64,000 bases of DNA from Tricholomella constricta (GCA_013368375.1 JAACJP010000011.1:310001-374000); one strand, 5' to 3'. Numbered from the stretch's first letter, positions 13,910-26,929 are shown. Made by a program: numbers and translations. Notes: generated by a model from the letters alone, not told the origin.

Positions 13910-16900
13910 TCAGAGTCGCTTGAGCAACTCACTCGCCGATGGATCGGAATTAGTGAGGTCGTCAGTTGTTCTCCTTATATCGGTAGAGGCCTCCGCGGCA
14001 GGCGAGATGTTAGCAGATTCGAGTTCCGCTTTCTTCTTCCTGCTAAAAGCGACACCCCAGCTGCTCGCCAGATTTGCCAGGGTGCTGCTCGCGGTTAAAG
14101 ATGTCCGAGCTGCCTGGCCAACTTTGCCTTGTGCTGCTGAGCTAGCCGCTAAAGGGGACGTCTTGGGTAATTTATATGACGTCGTCCTTCGCCTGTTTAT
14201 TAAAGTGTTTGCCATGCCCTCGGATATAGAACCATCAGGAGACGGTGTAGGCGGTAGCCCAAATGGATTCGGGTCACCAGAGCCAGACGTAGGGGACGAA
14301 GATACCATAGGCTGCTCTGATAATGCAATCGTGGGAGCTGCCTTGGACATTGGAGAGCCAGCCACGGCGTTCCCAAGCGCAGGGAGGCGGCTAACCGAAA
14401 ACCTGGAGGTGGAAGACAAGCGAGACGCCCGTGACCCTGGGCGCAAGGGAGATGGAACGCCTGGAAGGTGTTGTGGGGTAGATCCCGTGTGATGAGATGG
14501 CGAAGGTGGAGGTGGAGAGGTCGTGGGGGAAGGCGACCTGACGGGTGATTGTGGCACAGGTTCTAATTGGGTTTCCGGGGTGGCCTGAGCGAGAAGCCGA
14601 GATAAGGAGGATGGCCGTGCGGTGGGTGAAGAGTTAGCCCGAACGCGGACTGGAAAAAGTGCTGAATTAGGTGGGTGCGTGACCAGGAACGATTCCTCGA
14701 CCTCAGCTTCCGGTGGGCCGGGAGGGAGCGCCGGGCTGCTTCCCTGGATAACTTCCTTTGGTTCCTTATCAGTAGAGACCTTTCTAGATGAGACTCTTCT
14801 TTTGTTGTGGCTGGGTTGTGTCCAATCCTCGACCTCAAGCATGTAGTACTTGACACCCTCGCCAAGGCCATATGGATTGCTACTTGGATCCTGCGCGATT
14901 AACCGAAGTCAAAGATGAAATTCCAATTTAGAGAGGCGATAAATTGACGGACCTGATGATCAACTATACGTTCCGTTATTGAAGTGATCCTGGCAACGAT
15001 CCATTCCCGTGTTTTCAGCTGTTCGGCAAGGTGTCCAGTCGCCTGAAGGAAGTAATGCGGGAAGGATACTGTCAAGAAAGGCGAAACCTCGGATATCAAC
15101 GTCGTACCACGTCAACTGATAGGAAACGTACCATTGAACGCGGCCCATGGTTTGGAGACCGAATTCCGCGTTGGAAGGAACAGCGCCAGGTCGCCTTTGG
15201 CAAAGTTTCGAAAGGAAATCTTGCCTTTAGCACGCTCCCGGTACTCCTTACACTGCTTCTGCCATTTTCTTATCGTCGACCCAGTCTTCGTGATTGCTTC
15301 CAGGAAATGGTCGTGATCGAATGCCCGGAGCGTTTCTAATGCTGTCGCAGGGTCTGAAGGATCGATGGGGGATGGTTCGTCGAGTTGGCCGATAATGCTA
15401 TGTCGCATCCCAGTTGAGAACATGGAGTCAGCAAGGTTGATCGATTGTTTGGAAGCCGAAGGATGTGCAACCATGACCTGCGCAGAGTGGAGTGCCTTCA
15501 CATGGGAGTTGCGGAAGCTGATTGCAACATCCAGAATCTGAGCGATCAGTCGACTGCCGTCCTCCAGCCGTTGTTCGAAATCGGACTGAGAAGCTTGGCC
15601 CGCGCGAAGGTCATCACGCAACAGACGTTCAACATGGCGAGCTTCCCGGAGTTCGTGCTCGACGCGTTGTAGTTCCTCGCGAAGCCCGACAGCATCGGCG
15701 TTCGCAATCTCCACTTCCGCACGGAGATTCTTGAGTTGGTGGTCGGCATGTTCTTGGACCGCTTTCAGCTCGAAGAACTGTCGTTCAAGAACCGCACGGT
15801 CGCCGTCGGCCTCAGCAAGATGATCGCGAATAATGCGTTCGTGTTCCGAGGCCTGAGCACGAAGTAGACGATCCTTCTCCTCCTTGGAATCCTTGAGTGC
15901 GGTATGGACCTCTTCGCTCTCAGCACGAAGGGCCTGAATTTGTGCCTCCAGATCCTCGCCACGCGCACGAGCACCCTCCAAGTTCCGAAGGTTTGCGGCC
16001 TGCTCTTCAAGCAGATTATTGACCTTCTCTGCATTCCGCGTTTCTAATGCTTTGACATCCTCGAAGTCAGCCTGGACCTGAGTCAGCTCTTGGCGCAAGT
16101 TCTCCGCAACTCTCGACTGCTCTGTCGCATCCGACAAAGCTTTCGCAAGCTCTGAACGCTGCTGTTCGATATCAAGTTGTAGTTCTGCATTGCGTTGCTC
16201 CACAATCCGACGGGCAGTGAGTTCACTTTCTAACTGCGCCTTGACGTGGTGAAGTTCCCGTTCCAGTCGATCCGAACGTTCCTGTTCCCCGGACGCAGTA
16301 GATTCCGTCTCTGACAATTTAGCTTTCAATTTGTGAATGTCACTTTGCAATACTCGGCGCTCTTCTTGAAAAATGGACTCTTGATGAGCCTTGAGGTCTT
16401 GTGCTGATCGAAGTTGCTCGACGACATCTTGATATGCCTGCTGTTCAGCTTCGATCGCTATCGGGCCGTCAGTTGGTACAAATATAAAGTTGACAGCAAA
16501 CAGACTCACACCGTCGTCGAGAAACCGAGACGCGTGAAGCCGAGAGTACTGTCGGATCCTTTAGCGATATATACAGGTACGCCCAAAGAAAGCAGCCCAC
16601 ATGATCGTTCTGCAATACGGTCAAACCCTGGTTCCAACCCGTCCATCTTTACAACAAGTTTGTCGAGGGCTGCCCGACATTCCCGGACAGCTCTAACTGC
16701 GGCAGCATCGCCGCTCGACTGTGAAGAGTGTTCTAAATCGTCTAATACCCGGAGAAGACCTGGATGTTCCTCGTGTCAATGCTATGTTCTGAAAGACAGG
16801 AACTGCTTCAGTTACCATCGACATCTTCGCGTTCCAAGGAATAGGACGCATCTAGATTACCTGAAGGGGAGAAATCGATGGTGGGGACAGGATCATCCAT

Positions 16901-18779
16901 ACCACGTGTTTCGAAGGGCAGCTGCCCATGCAGCTCCCCTCGATACACTTGGCGCCTTTTTCGCTCGCTGGCACTACAAACAAGGGTTGCGTTGATATTT
17001 GAATCTCGCATCGAAAAAAAAGACACGCACGAGAGCTTGGCCATGACCTCGAGGATGCTTTGCGCCCTTTGGTAGAAAAATCGGGCTTTGGAGGAAAAAG
17101 TCAATCATCACAGATTCGGCCGAAGGATCGGATAAGACTGACAAAACTCTTTTCGCCGCACTATTTCAATCACGGTGGCGCCATAAGCATAGAGCATGTT
17201 GTGCAGCCGTTGTATGTGTGAAAAACTGTTTTTGCCTCTAAAGCTGGCCTGTAAGGTGGCCAACGTCGGAGGAAGCTGCACCATATCATTATTCAGGACA
17301 CTAATTTGGCGAATCGCAATGATGCATTGACGCGTGTACGCGTTCTGCGCTACATGGGTGAATGAAGGGCTTCAACAGCAAGAATTAGGGAAAGGGCTAC
17401 CTTCGTGTCCGCTATGAGTTGGACTTCGTTCCGATGTGCAGTATCAAAATGCCGCAGATCTGGAGTGCATTAGGCTGGGATCACGGTCGATGCGTTCAAT
17501 TTATACCTTGTAGAACTTTATCCGGGTCTGCCACAGGCCCTGTCCGATAGTCAGAAGACGAAGACTCGTTTTCTAGATCAAGCACACACCATCCAGGACT
17601 GAGGCAGAGTTCGTTATTTGGTTGAAAACATCCCTCGACCTTCGAAGGCATGCTTCCGCGTCATCAAGGAGCCTGTGTTGGTGTTCGTGAAATTGTTTAC
17701 CCAAATATATGAGTGAGATACTTACTTTTTTGAAGCCACGGTTGATCGAACAGCGTCCGTGCCTTCAGTAAGAAGCTTCACGGCTCCCTCTGCTTGGCTG
17801 AACCTTGACCGCAAATCGTCTAGAACACGATCATTAGCAGGTCGTATGTCAATATAATTGACTACGAACCATGTGTACGGGCACACGTTTCGGCTACCTG
17901 TTTCATCTTTACGTTAGACACATAATCTCCTAGGGTGCGCGATTTCTCCCCAGCCTCTATCGACTTTCGCACGGCAGGAGACATGAACTCGCTGTGTATC
18001 CGGACTCGGCTGATGAGATCTAGGTCGGCTTCGAGTCCAGCGAGGAGCATGGCTTGCTTTTCCAACTCTCTTTTCGACCCTGCAGCGATGCCCTCGAAAG
18101 TGTCCACGATGGCAAGCACGTTGAGATCGAGGCTAGCTGAAGCTATCCGAATCGCTTCGTGTTGGTAGTGTAGCGAGAGAACAATGTGATTGATGTGTTC
18201 GTGGTGTACATGAGAAGTGCGGAGATATGTTGCAGCGAGTTGGGACGGTCGTATTGGTGGTGTGGCTGCGACGTCATCTGGCCTGACCTCAGCAAAGGAG
18301 AATTTAAGATGCTAGGGGCATACCTTCAATGGGTGACTGGAGAGGCGCCTCTATGCGAAGATCCTGCAATACTTCTTCAAGGCTGTAATCAAGATAGTAC
18401 TTATTGAAGACGAATATCGACTGAAGAGACGTCAGTGGCACCCGTGTAAAGGTGTGTAGATTCCGCACTTGGTCATGCGAGCCAGCTAACTCGCGCACGT
18501 TACTGTTTATTAAACGCCGCCCATCGGAGAGATAGGCTAAGATAGCATCTTGCTCTATGTTGGTTTCCTTGTGCAAGAACAGCTCTAGGCTGCCTGTCCT
18601 GAAGATGCGATGTTAGCATCTTCAGAACAACGACATGGTGCAATAATCTTACCGTTCTATGTCACGTAAGGTTGCATTTACCTAAAGATAAAAGAGATAA
18701 GCTAAGAGTAGCAATCACCGAGCGCCTCAACACACACCTGGAAGACCTGTCCATCCTCCGCGCGACATATCTGTATCAT
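13910..18779 (-). CDS. ATG11: autophagy scaffold protein Atg11
   Basis: A multi-exon minus-strand gene. The start is fixed by exon 1 (18779-18738, MIQICRAEDG), then exons 18681-18653, 18598-18469 (LFLHKETNIEQDAILAYLSD), 18420-18324, 18265-17870 and 17819-17726. Several further small exons between 16.5 and 17.7 kb were not resolved fully. A long coiled coil follows (about 16450-15450). The diagnostic C-terminal segment KGDLALFLPTRN..PWAAFN (about 15150-15230) continues after an intron as VSFPHYFLQATGHLAEQL; this is the Atg11/FIP200 claw region. A Ser/Pro-rich tail ends at 13910. Atg11 links cargo receptors to the Atg1 kinase in selective autophagy (mitophagy, pexophagy). The N- and C-terminal motifs make the family assignment firm; only the mid-gene exon borders are uncertain. 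Confidence 0.92.
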
Positions 18780-19060
18780 GTCCAACCGATTGTATGTCCC
18801 CCGTCTAGTTTTTCGCTTGTACTGAAGTTGATAAAGATAATATACCGGGGCTATCCCCACAGATATTTGAATTGTGTTTTGCAGAAATCAAGTATTGAGG
18901 TGAACCAGTAGAGAGGTTGTGTACTGTGCACAAGGCGCGCTTAGCATTATGGTGACGTTAACATGTGGGGATATTGATTAGTCATCCGAGCCCTGCGCCG
19001 TCCTGCGCGCCCTTCGCGACTCACTTTATTGCTTGCAGGAGCTCATCGTCTCCAGGAAGC
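18780..19060. promoter_or_regulatory. bidirectional promoter region, ATG11 / F-box-like gene
   Basis: The two start codons face away from each other with 281 bp between them, so both promoters must lie here. I see no clear TATA box. Confidence 0.5.
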
Positions 19061-20041
19061 ATGTCGCAAGCTCACCTTCCTCCAGAACTCTTGACTCAAG
19101 TAATTCTTAATCTTGTAAACACTCCATTACTTACTTACTGACTAGCCATTGCACAGAGTTAGCAATCTAATCTTCCTCTATCGTCATTGCTGACCGCCCT
19201 TCGAACATACTTAGTATTTTTTAATGCTTGCGTCGATCATTCAACGATGATGACCCTTCTTCTTGTCTGCAAGTCAAGCTGTGAATGGATCACGCCCCTG
19301 CTTTACCGTTCCGTTACTTTCTGGCATGCGGGGCAAATATCGAAGTTTTACGCTCTACACAACGTCGAAGAGGGGCAACACGTTCATTTTCGCCACATTC
19401 AGCACCTCTGGATCGGGTCCACGCCAAGTCATCACAGAGATCTCGATTATGCTTCGTCGTCCTGGCCAATCACCATTCTTGACCGGATATTCAACGCCTG
19501 TTCCAATTTACGATCTCTATACATCATCGATATTGACCAGAACCAGTGGTACCGCCTTGAGGATGCGATACCTGGACAACTTGAAACTCTCGCAATGGCC
19601 CCCGTTCACGGAGCAGTACGCATCAACGAAATGAAAAACAAACCTCGCCTTCGACATTTCACTACCGCGCATACCTTCATGCGCGACAACGAGATCCAGG
19701 ATCTGGTGCTTTCGCCTCATTTGGAAACGTTCCGGCGTCTTGTAGCATCTATGCAGTCTCAGGAAGTCTGGGGAATGGATCAGACTGCGTGTGTTTCGGA
19801 ATTCAAGACGTTGAAGGAGATGCAGCTCGTCTTCTATGGAACCCCTGCTACGAAACTCTGCGAGCAGGAGGCGAAACTCAGGGACATAACGGATGATCCT
19901 CGTGTTGTATTATCCCTCAGTAAAGCCGAAACTTGGAGGGAGCTGCTATACTCTGAGTTCCAGGCGGAAGCGGAAGCGCATTTGAGTGGGTTGTCCCGGA
20001 ATCAATCGCAAGACTTCCTGTACTCAACTCTCGCGATTTAG
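19061..20041 (+). CDS. F-box-like protein, small
   Basis: Exon 1 (19061-19114, MSQAHLPPELLTQVILNL) joins exon 2 (19163-20041) in phase 0, for 310 residues. The LPPELL start followed by LLVCKSSCEWITPLLYRSVTF is the usual F-box pattern in agaricomycetes, where the F-box recruits Skp1 of an SCF ubiquitin ligase. The rest has leucine-rich character without clear repeats and no known substrate domain. A nearer AG at 19155-19156 would break the frame, so the acceptor at 19161-19162 was chosen. Such genes are numerous and fast-evolving in these fungi, and their targets are unknown. Confidence 0.72.
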
Positions 20042-20358
20042 ATTCAATTTCAAGTTCTGCATAGGCCAACGAGTTTACTCCTACAGTACTTTGGAGGAAT
20101 TTTGACTTCTTTCCGGCCAATAATATATTTAGATCCTGTTCATTTCCTTGTCTTAGCAAGGACGCGTGGGTTCGCGACGCGTATTTCATCCTTAGTGGGT
20201 CAAATAATATACTACATCAGTGCATGAACCGAGTGGGGTCAAGCTCACGCTTCAAGGGCTCGTACCTTGTAAGATGATGGAAAATTGAGATGTATATGGA
20301 CAAGTTCGTTGTGATGGCGCTTCGTCAGGCTTCGCCTCGTTGAGATGATCACCTGATC
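20042..20358. other. short intergenic region
   Basis: This 317-bp spacer lies between the F-box-like gene and FMT1, transcribed in the same direction. No feature was recognised. Confidence 0.5.
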
Positions 20359-21863
20359 ATGCCACACTTCCGAACCACCGTGACCCAACGCCTTCCACGG
20401 CGATTGTCCTTACTGCGACGACAGTCAAATCAACATGGCATCCACATCTCTGCGTCGAGGCTCTATAGCGTTTCTTCGAATTCGCGATTCAAAATTCTTA
20501 TGATGGGACGCGATGAGTTTTCATGTCTAGTCTTCCGTGAACTTCATGCTGCACGAGGTGCGTGATATTCATTTTTCTATATGCGCCTAGCATCTTAGTC
20601 CCCTGCGCGGTCTAGATGTATGGGATGATATAGTGATTGCCACCAATCCAGATGAGAAGACGGGTCGGCGTGGTTCTCGACTCTCTGTCTGTGAGTATGT
20701 GGTTTTCGATGATAAAATCCGTGCTGAACATGGGCATTAGCACCCCTAAAACTCCTAGGAAGCTCCCTCTGCGTTCCGGTGCATACTATTCCACATACAA
20801 AGGCTGAGTTCAAGGAGTGGAAGGCATGTTGTTCACACGACGACCTCCCGGATCCTTCACATCATAATGAAATTTCTTACAGCTTCCGGACCCGTTTTCC
20901 ATCGTCGGTGCTCCACCGGAGAACCATCTCGTCGTCACTGCATCCTTTGGGCGCATTCTCACGTCGTCCATGCTGGACATGTTCGCTCCGACAAGGCGGT
21001 TGAACCTCCACCCTTCGCTCTTACCCGCCTACAGGGGGCCGGCACCCATTCAACATGCGATCCTCAATGGAGAAAAGGAGACTGGTGTATCGGTTATCGA
21101 AATGCTGAAATGGAAAGACGGGATTGACGCGGGAGCCATCTGGGGAACATCCCGTGTGGTCAGCCTCCCGCCGCTGTCACGTTCTCCTGACTCTGACCTT
21201 GATTTTAAACCAGCCTATACATGACCGCGCCATGTTCTCGGAGATGCGCGATACCTTAGGGTGTGTGGCAGGTCGATTGTTGGTTTCGGTTCTCAGGGAC
21301 ATGCGAATAGGAAAGGTTCGTCCTACGCACTCACCATTCCAATTCTGAATACATGCCCAACTGAATTATATCTTTAGGCCAAGTCAGAAGCACAAGCGCC
21401 CCTAGGCTCATCTCCTTATGCGTCCAGTATTACCGTCACAGACTCCATCGTAAATTTCACCACCATGTCCGCCGAATCCATAGTACGACGACATCGCGCC
21501 ATATCTCACCAGGTGAGTAGCGACCATTACTCTTACCTCTTGCGCGGCTTATTTTTTTTTCTTGCTCAGCGGCCACTAATTACTTGTCTATCCTCCGAAA
21601 AAACCGTCCAACTACATTCGCCATACGTCCTGGACACCTCTCCGTGGTCTCTTTCAGCTATACCCGGAACTGCAACGTTCCAGAAGTCGACTCGGACATT
21701 GGTCATTCGGTGTGCGGATGGGTCCGTGTTGAGCGTTCCGCTGATGAAGCAGGAGGGAAAGGCGTTGATGGAGGCAAATTCCTGGTGGAACGGGGCCAAA
21801 GGCCTGGGGCTAGTTCACGATGGTGAATTGAGGTTCCTCGATGAATTTAGTCATGTCCTTTAG
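20359..21863 (+). CDS. FMT1: methionyl-tRNA formyltransferase, mitochondrial
   Basis: Seven exons (20359-20557, 20616-20690, 20741-20823, 20883-21158, 21214-21315, 21378-21512, 21570-21863) give 387 residues. It formylates initiator Met-tRNA for mitochondrial translation. The formyltransferase signature is plain: FKILMMGRDEFSCLVFRELH at the nucleotide-like fold start, HPSLLPAYRGPAPIQHAI with the catalytic His loop, and WKDGIDAGAIW with the catalytic Asp; the tRNA-binding C-terminal domain follows. The Arg-rich N-terminus (PRRLSLLRRQ) suits a mitochondrial presequence. Intron 3 (20824-20882) starts with GC rather than GT, the only choice that keeps the frame. Intron 6 (21513-21569) is 57 nt with no stop, so its retention would add 19 residues. 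I infer the intron because splicing gives HQRPLITCL, expected from the family. Confidence 0.92.
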
Positions 21864-23204
21864 TGCTGTTGGTATGTTTTTCTCGGACTATCTCTTTCTG
21901 TGAGCTCATCGATGATCAATATGTCCAGAGACTTTCATTAGCTATGATAACGGTGATATCACTTGGAAATATGGACGCGAACTCCACTTCATAATCGAAA
22001 GATCTGCGGCTCTGCTATCACTCTCTGTATGCCTGACCATCCATCCGTCATCGCCTTCCAACTCCGTCAGCCCGATGCGGCTCGAATGGTTCCATGGCAG
22101 TCAGACCAGACAATGTCAATACATGGATAGTCCAAGCGCAAGGGGGGGTTTCCAATGAATCATCCGCAATTATAGATCGTTGGAACCAAAAGTTGAGATA
22201 TACCATTGAACGGTGTACTCAAGGAGATGAGCCTTAGGATTTCCCCGTATCCCCTTTCTCCTGCGCAGTGCGAACTTTGTCGATGAAAAATCAATGGTGG
22301 ATGTGGGTTCTAAAGAGGAATATGTTCCAACATACTCCGGGTCAGTCTTCGATATAAGAATCAGATTCTGGCCGAATCTGCCAAGGACTGATTTGACAGT
22401 TCATGCACATGATTCATCTGCATACTCGCCCGGGATGCCATGTTGGCACAGCCTCGTGTCGACACAATTGTCGTGCCATGGCGTGCTTGTTCAGAACAAT
22501 CCTCCGAGTCCCCCTTGTATGGTGCCGTCATGGCTAACAATATAACAACACAAACCACGTTTGGGTGAGATTGGGCGTCTTTCGACTCAGCGAAGCCAAC
22601 TGTGACACAAGATTCCTATAGATATGGTATAGATGCTTCTTCACACTGGAGTGTGTGCGTACGCAGCAAGTTCGCCGTGCGGTTGTGTCAGGCACGGTGC
22701 CGAAGTCTGTTTGGCGAGGCCTATGGTGGCAAACATATTCATGATGCACATCAGTGCGGGACTTAATTATAATTCATACTTATGGGGACCACGGAAACAT
22801 CCACAGATCATTTCTATGATCTGTTTCATCCGAATCGTGTTCCACAGCCGCGAAGCGTTGCTGATCGAACACGCAGCCACGAAAGCTTTCTTCCCATCGG
22901 CCCAGGTTGACCTTCTTCATCGTCCACGGTAACAGGCTGGTTACTGTTATCGCCCACTTCGTTATTTACGACTTCGGGCCTGTTCGCATTTTCTCGAGAT
23001 AGCGCTGGCCGCTACTTTCCGTTTCATGACACCAAGGCGCCTGGAAGCAACGATGTTATGTATTTTATCGTAAGCTTGGATACCTTCTGTCAGCTGACTA
23101 CTTGTGGTTATATCTCATTCGCACTGATTCTGCCAGACTTATTCTTCTGCCGCTGCCTGCTTTTTCTGCGGTTGTGACGCCTGGGATAAAACCTACATTC
23201 AACT
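21864..23204. other. intergenic region
   Basis: This 1.3-kb stretch lacks convincing coding sequence. It may hold the first exon or signal peptide of the downstream membrane protein: an ATG near 23027 is followed by a hydrophobic stretch around 23140-23170, but no single splice path was clear. Confidence 0.45.
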
Positions 23205-24220
23205 TTGAGTGATTATACATTTCCTCCTGCTGTGGGTAATACACTCCGTGCGGCTAACGAAGGTTCTACTATTCAGAAATGGTGCTCAACCCTTTGCAGA
23301 CAGCACAATAAAAGTTGTGGGCCCCAATCTACCCCAGGTATCACCCATAACTTCTCCCGCGTGAGTTGCATGTGTCTACTCAACGACGTGACCCTGACAT
23401 TAACAGTGTGAACCCCTCTCCGTCAAACTCTGGCACTATTTCCACGGAGACGTTCTCTAATCAAGCTATCACTTCGTTTCCTTGTCCGACATCAACAGCA
23501 TCGTACGCACGGCTCTTCTTCCTAGAGATATTATTGGATCATGCTCACCTTATAAAAGAACGATAGGAACTGCATCTACGTCGTGCGTATTCCGGATGAA
23601 ATGACATATATCCTCTTTACTGACCCACCGATAGTACTTCCACATCCACCGGGTCGCCCATCCCGCCTACAAATGCCTCTTCCAAAAACTTATCAATTGT
23701 TCCAGCCATAGTTGGGGGTGCAATCGGCGGCCTCGCCATCCTCCTGCTTCTGATCGCCATTGCATACATCCTCAAACGCCGACAGAAGGATGCCCGACCT
23801 CAGCGCCGCCTCACCTTCCACCGCGACCTGATGGTGCAGCATCGACGCCCTCCCAGCGATATCGAACGTGGCTCCGTTGAGAGTGTGAGCCCTATCCTCC
23901 CCCGGCTCGACTTCCAGAACCCCATCACCGCACCGACTCCGCGCGGACCTACTAGGCCATACTTCCCCGCCTCCGACATGGTGATGCCCATTCCGGATAC
24001 CACTTCGACGCATCGGCAGGTGCAGCTGGATAATCGCGTAAGGCAACTGGAGCAGCAGATGGCGGGGATGCGGAGACAAAATCGTGGGGGAACGGGGACG
24101 GGGACTGCCCTTGAGCAGATGCGGGTACAGGCGCAGTGGCTGAGGGCGCTGCGAGACTCTCCATGGGCGCTTGGGCACACGGACGTACCTCCACCTCAGC
24201 TTCACCTATACATGGATTGA
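23205..24220 (+). CDS. Cys-rich single-pass membrane protein (5' end unresolved)
   Basis: The reliable part is the 3' exon (from about 23631): a Ser/Thr-rich stalk, then a strong membrane helix (IVPAIVGGAIGGLAILLLLI), a basic stop-transfer segment (LKRRQK) and a cytoplasmic tail of about 150 residues ending at 24220. An upstream exon encodes the Ser/Thr-rich stretch ending at a GTACGC donor (about 23503), whose acceptor (GATAG, about 23631) restores the frame. Further upstream a Cys-rich segment (KWCSTLCRQHNKSCG .. SCMC, 23280-23377) resembles small ectodomains found in many agaricomycete surface proteins. The step from that segment to the stalk changes frame near 23400 and is not explained by an intron I can see. 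Role unknown; a cell-wall or signal-sensing protein is possible. Confidence 0.55.
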
Positions 24221-25185
24221 GGTGAGATGGAATCGGTGTGGTCTGTTGGGCTGGACAAGTGATGCATTGCCTCGCCCTCAGGGTTGAGTGGCGTGTTTGG
24301 TGCCCTCACTGCATGCCAACCAATCGATGCCCATTGCTTTGCTTGGTTCGTCCATTCCGCTTACAGGCGCGATCAAATTACGCATTGATCATTTCCTGCA
24401 CCGTTTTCGCTTCTGTACCTGGACTCTCTGCCGATACTCATTACTTCGTATCACAGCTTGATGATTGCTTTCATGGACCCTGCAACTCTCCTAGATGTAA
24501 TACAGTATATAGACTCAAGTGTACACTTTCACGCGGCGATGGACAATGGAGGATCAGCACTTGTAGCTGGAGCGAACCTAACTAAATTGTTTCCTACTTT
24601 GTCCGAATTCGGCGAGGAGCGCACCTGAATACTCAGCGGTGTGGCGTTGGGAGAATGTCACCCGTGTCGGCAAAGGACGGCGGGTTCAGGCTCTGTAACT
24701 CCTGATTACTGACGAGTGTAGCGTTAAACTATGCAAGCTCTCGCTAAAAATGAGTATAAATGGCGTGATCAAGCGCCTCAAGCCTCGGGAAGTGAGAAAG
24801 AATGGTCTCGGTGATCTCCAAGGCCAAGGAAAGGAGACGAGGTGCGGGTCCCGAAAACGCATGGTGGAAACGCAGCATTTATGGTTGGCAATCTAATTAA
24901 AAAGGTAGGGGGTAACTTCAGCGTTCCTCCATGTTAGGTGCATACGGAATGTGGATAACGGATACATTGTTCCAGGGATATCCAACCTCTTTATGATCAT
25001 CGGCTGCCTCGAGATCTAGCACCAACGCGCGCACATTCTACTGGCAGCGATAGTTCAAGTAGGTCTCGACTCTCCGCGCAATAAAAGACAGAAGGATAAG
25101 TATTTCAAAAAGGGCTCTGAACGGAGAAGAATGGAAGTCAAGACACGGTTGCGAGGATGAACAGAATTGCTTACCAGAGCATGGG
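24221..25185. other. convergent intergenic region
   Basis: About 1 kb lies between the membrane protein (+) and the F-box gene (-). Only short frames are present. Confidence 0.5.
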
Positions 25186-26929
25186 TCAAATAGGGTGCAT
25201 CGTACGTGCTGCTCTGTCCCACTCGTACTTCAGATGTTCCTTTCCCCAGGGACCCAGACGCAAGTTCGGCATCAGGAACGAACGAACCCGCGTCCATCTA
25301 ATGAAAACCTCCATGTCCTGATCAGTCACATCCAAAGGATTCACTGCCCATTCGCCTCTACTATTCCACCCACAGCGGAGCGTATGAAGTGACGGGAAGG
25401 CCAGATAAAGGATCAACGCGACGTCGTCGGTGGATGCAGTAATCGGAGAGGTGCATATATCTAGAGTATGGACATGGGATGCTGGGACGGTCTCCTCGAG
25501 TTGAGCCAACGGAGGTGGATCCAACGCGTCGAAGCAAAGTTGAATTTTCTCTAGTTTCTTGCAAGACCCGACCAGGCGAAGGAGACCAGACAAGGTGATG
25601 GATGGCATGTCAAGGTCATAGACACCGTACGATTGGTGAGAGAGGCATAAAACACGGAGACCGGGCCATGCTTCCGACATCGCATCCAAGTCGTGGTCGT
25701 CCAGTTCAACGATGGAATGGAGAGGTTCTTCAAGTTCCAGAAAAGACATTGATGTGAATGGCAACAGGTGAGCGAGTGCTTTGGATGTAAATTGGATTCC
25801 TGAAGGCACAGTTATTGTCGACCAGTCTTGCGTTCGTTTAAGGGAGAACGATGCAAATTCGGTCCTGTTTAGACTGGTGTGGAGTGTTTCACAAAATGAT
25901 TCGAAGTCGTGGGTTTCATGGGTGGCGGATATTGTCAATGTGAGATATCGAAGCCGTTCGAACCTCATGGGTTGGAAAAGGCGGGAGGCGGCGTGCAAGC
26001 TGTCCGTTTCGAGGCCAAGCTCAACGAGGCTCGGGAACGATAAACACAAGGGTCGGTCGAAGTTGAACTTCTTGATATCATTGACATCGATTACAGTGTT
26101 GAGTCGTTCGATGTTTGGCAGGGAGGCCAAGTCATATAACGCGGTGTGCGGCAGGCGAAAGGGGCATAGGTCGAGAGACCGAATGTCGCGAAATGCAGCA
26201 TGAAGGTCAGCTATTGTGGCAGGCATTGCACTGTGAAGACCCTGGCCGCGCTGACCGTTCTCTGCACATCTCAAAACCTGCAGCGTAGAAGCCCAAGGCT
26301 TCAACACTGCAGCAAGATTATTCCAAAGATCACGCGTTACACTTCTCGGCACGTCGATTTCAATGGTGCGTAAACTTGAGCCTATCACTAGGCGGGGGTA
26401 TACTCCTTGACCAGCGAAATCATCAAGGCTTATGAAGAGGCGTCGAAGTCCGGTTAAAAGCATGCCAAATTCTGACTGCCGGAGCCACACAGAAAGGAGG
26501 ACGATTGGATGGAGATCGCATGCCGTACTATTTCTGATGGGTATAATTGTCTTTATACGCCGACAATAAGTGCGCACGCGCTCAAAATCGCTTGATATTA
26601 GGCTCCTTGTAACCACCTATAGCGTATTTTCAGCGCGTTGCAGTACCGAATATAGTTGAGTTTACCATACGCCGTTTTAACGGGCCTGTTTCCATTATGA
26701 ATGCGTTTGAAGGTAGACATTTGAGCAGCGGTCCAAGGGATGGCTGAAGATGCCAAAGAAGGTCAAGTGCAGGGTCAGAAAACGTCCTGCACGTCCTCGC
26801 GAGTGCTGCGAGTGTCCTAGATCCAGGAATAGGCCATTTAGAGATTAAAGATGCAGTCATAGTAGATTCCTCAAGTATCCATGAGAAAATGGTGATGATT
26901 ATCTCTTCCACTTGCAAACACCGGTGCAT
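25186..26929 (-). CDS. F-box / leucine-rich protein
   Basis: Exons 26929-26666 and 26616-25186 join at a 49-nt intron in phase 0, for 564 residues. The start MHRCLQVEEI is followed by RTLAALARTCRTFSDPALDL, a very typical polypore F-box, then LLWHLQPSLGPLLKCLP. Many leucine-rich segments without strict spacing follow, such as LRYLTLTISATH and LRVLCLSHQSYG. An ATG 72 bases upstream (27001) is also in frame, but the shorter start matches the family. The F-box would bind Skp1 in an SCF ubiquitin ligase, with the LRR part selecting substrates; targets are unknown. It is divergent from the Tena-like gene with about 256 bp between starts, which suggests a shared promoter. Confidence 0.85.

Noticed and set aside
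13587..14492. 301-codon plus-strand frame
   Set aside because: It lies opposite the C-terminal exon of ATG11, which is supported by splice continuity and family motifs.
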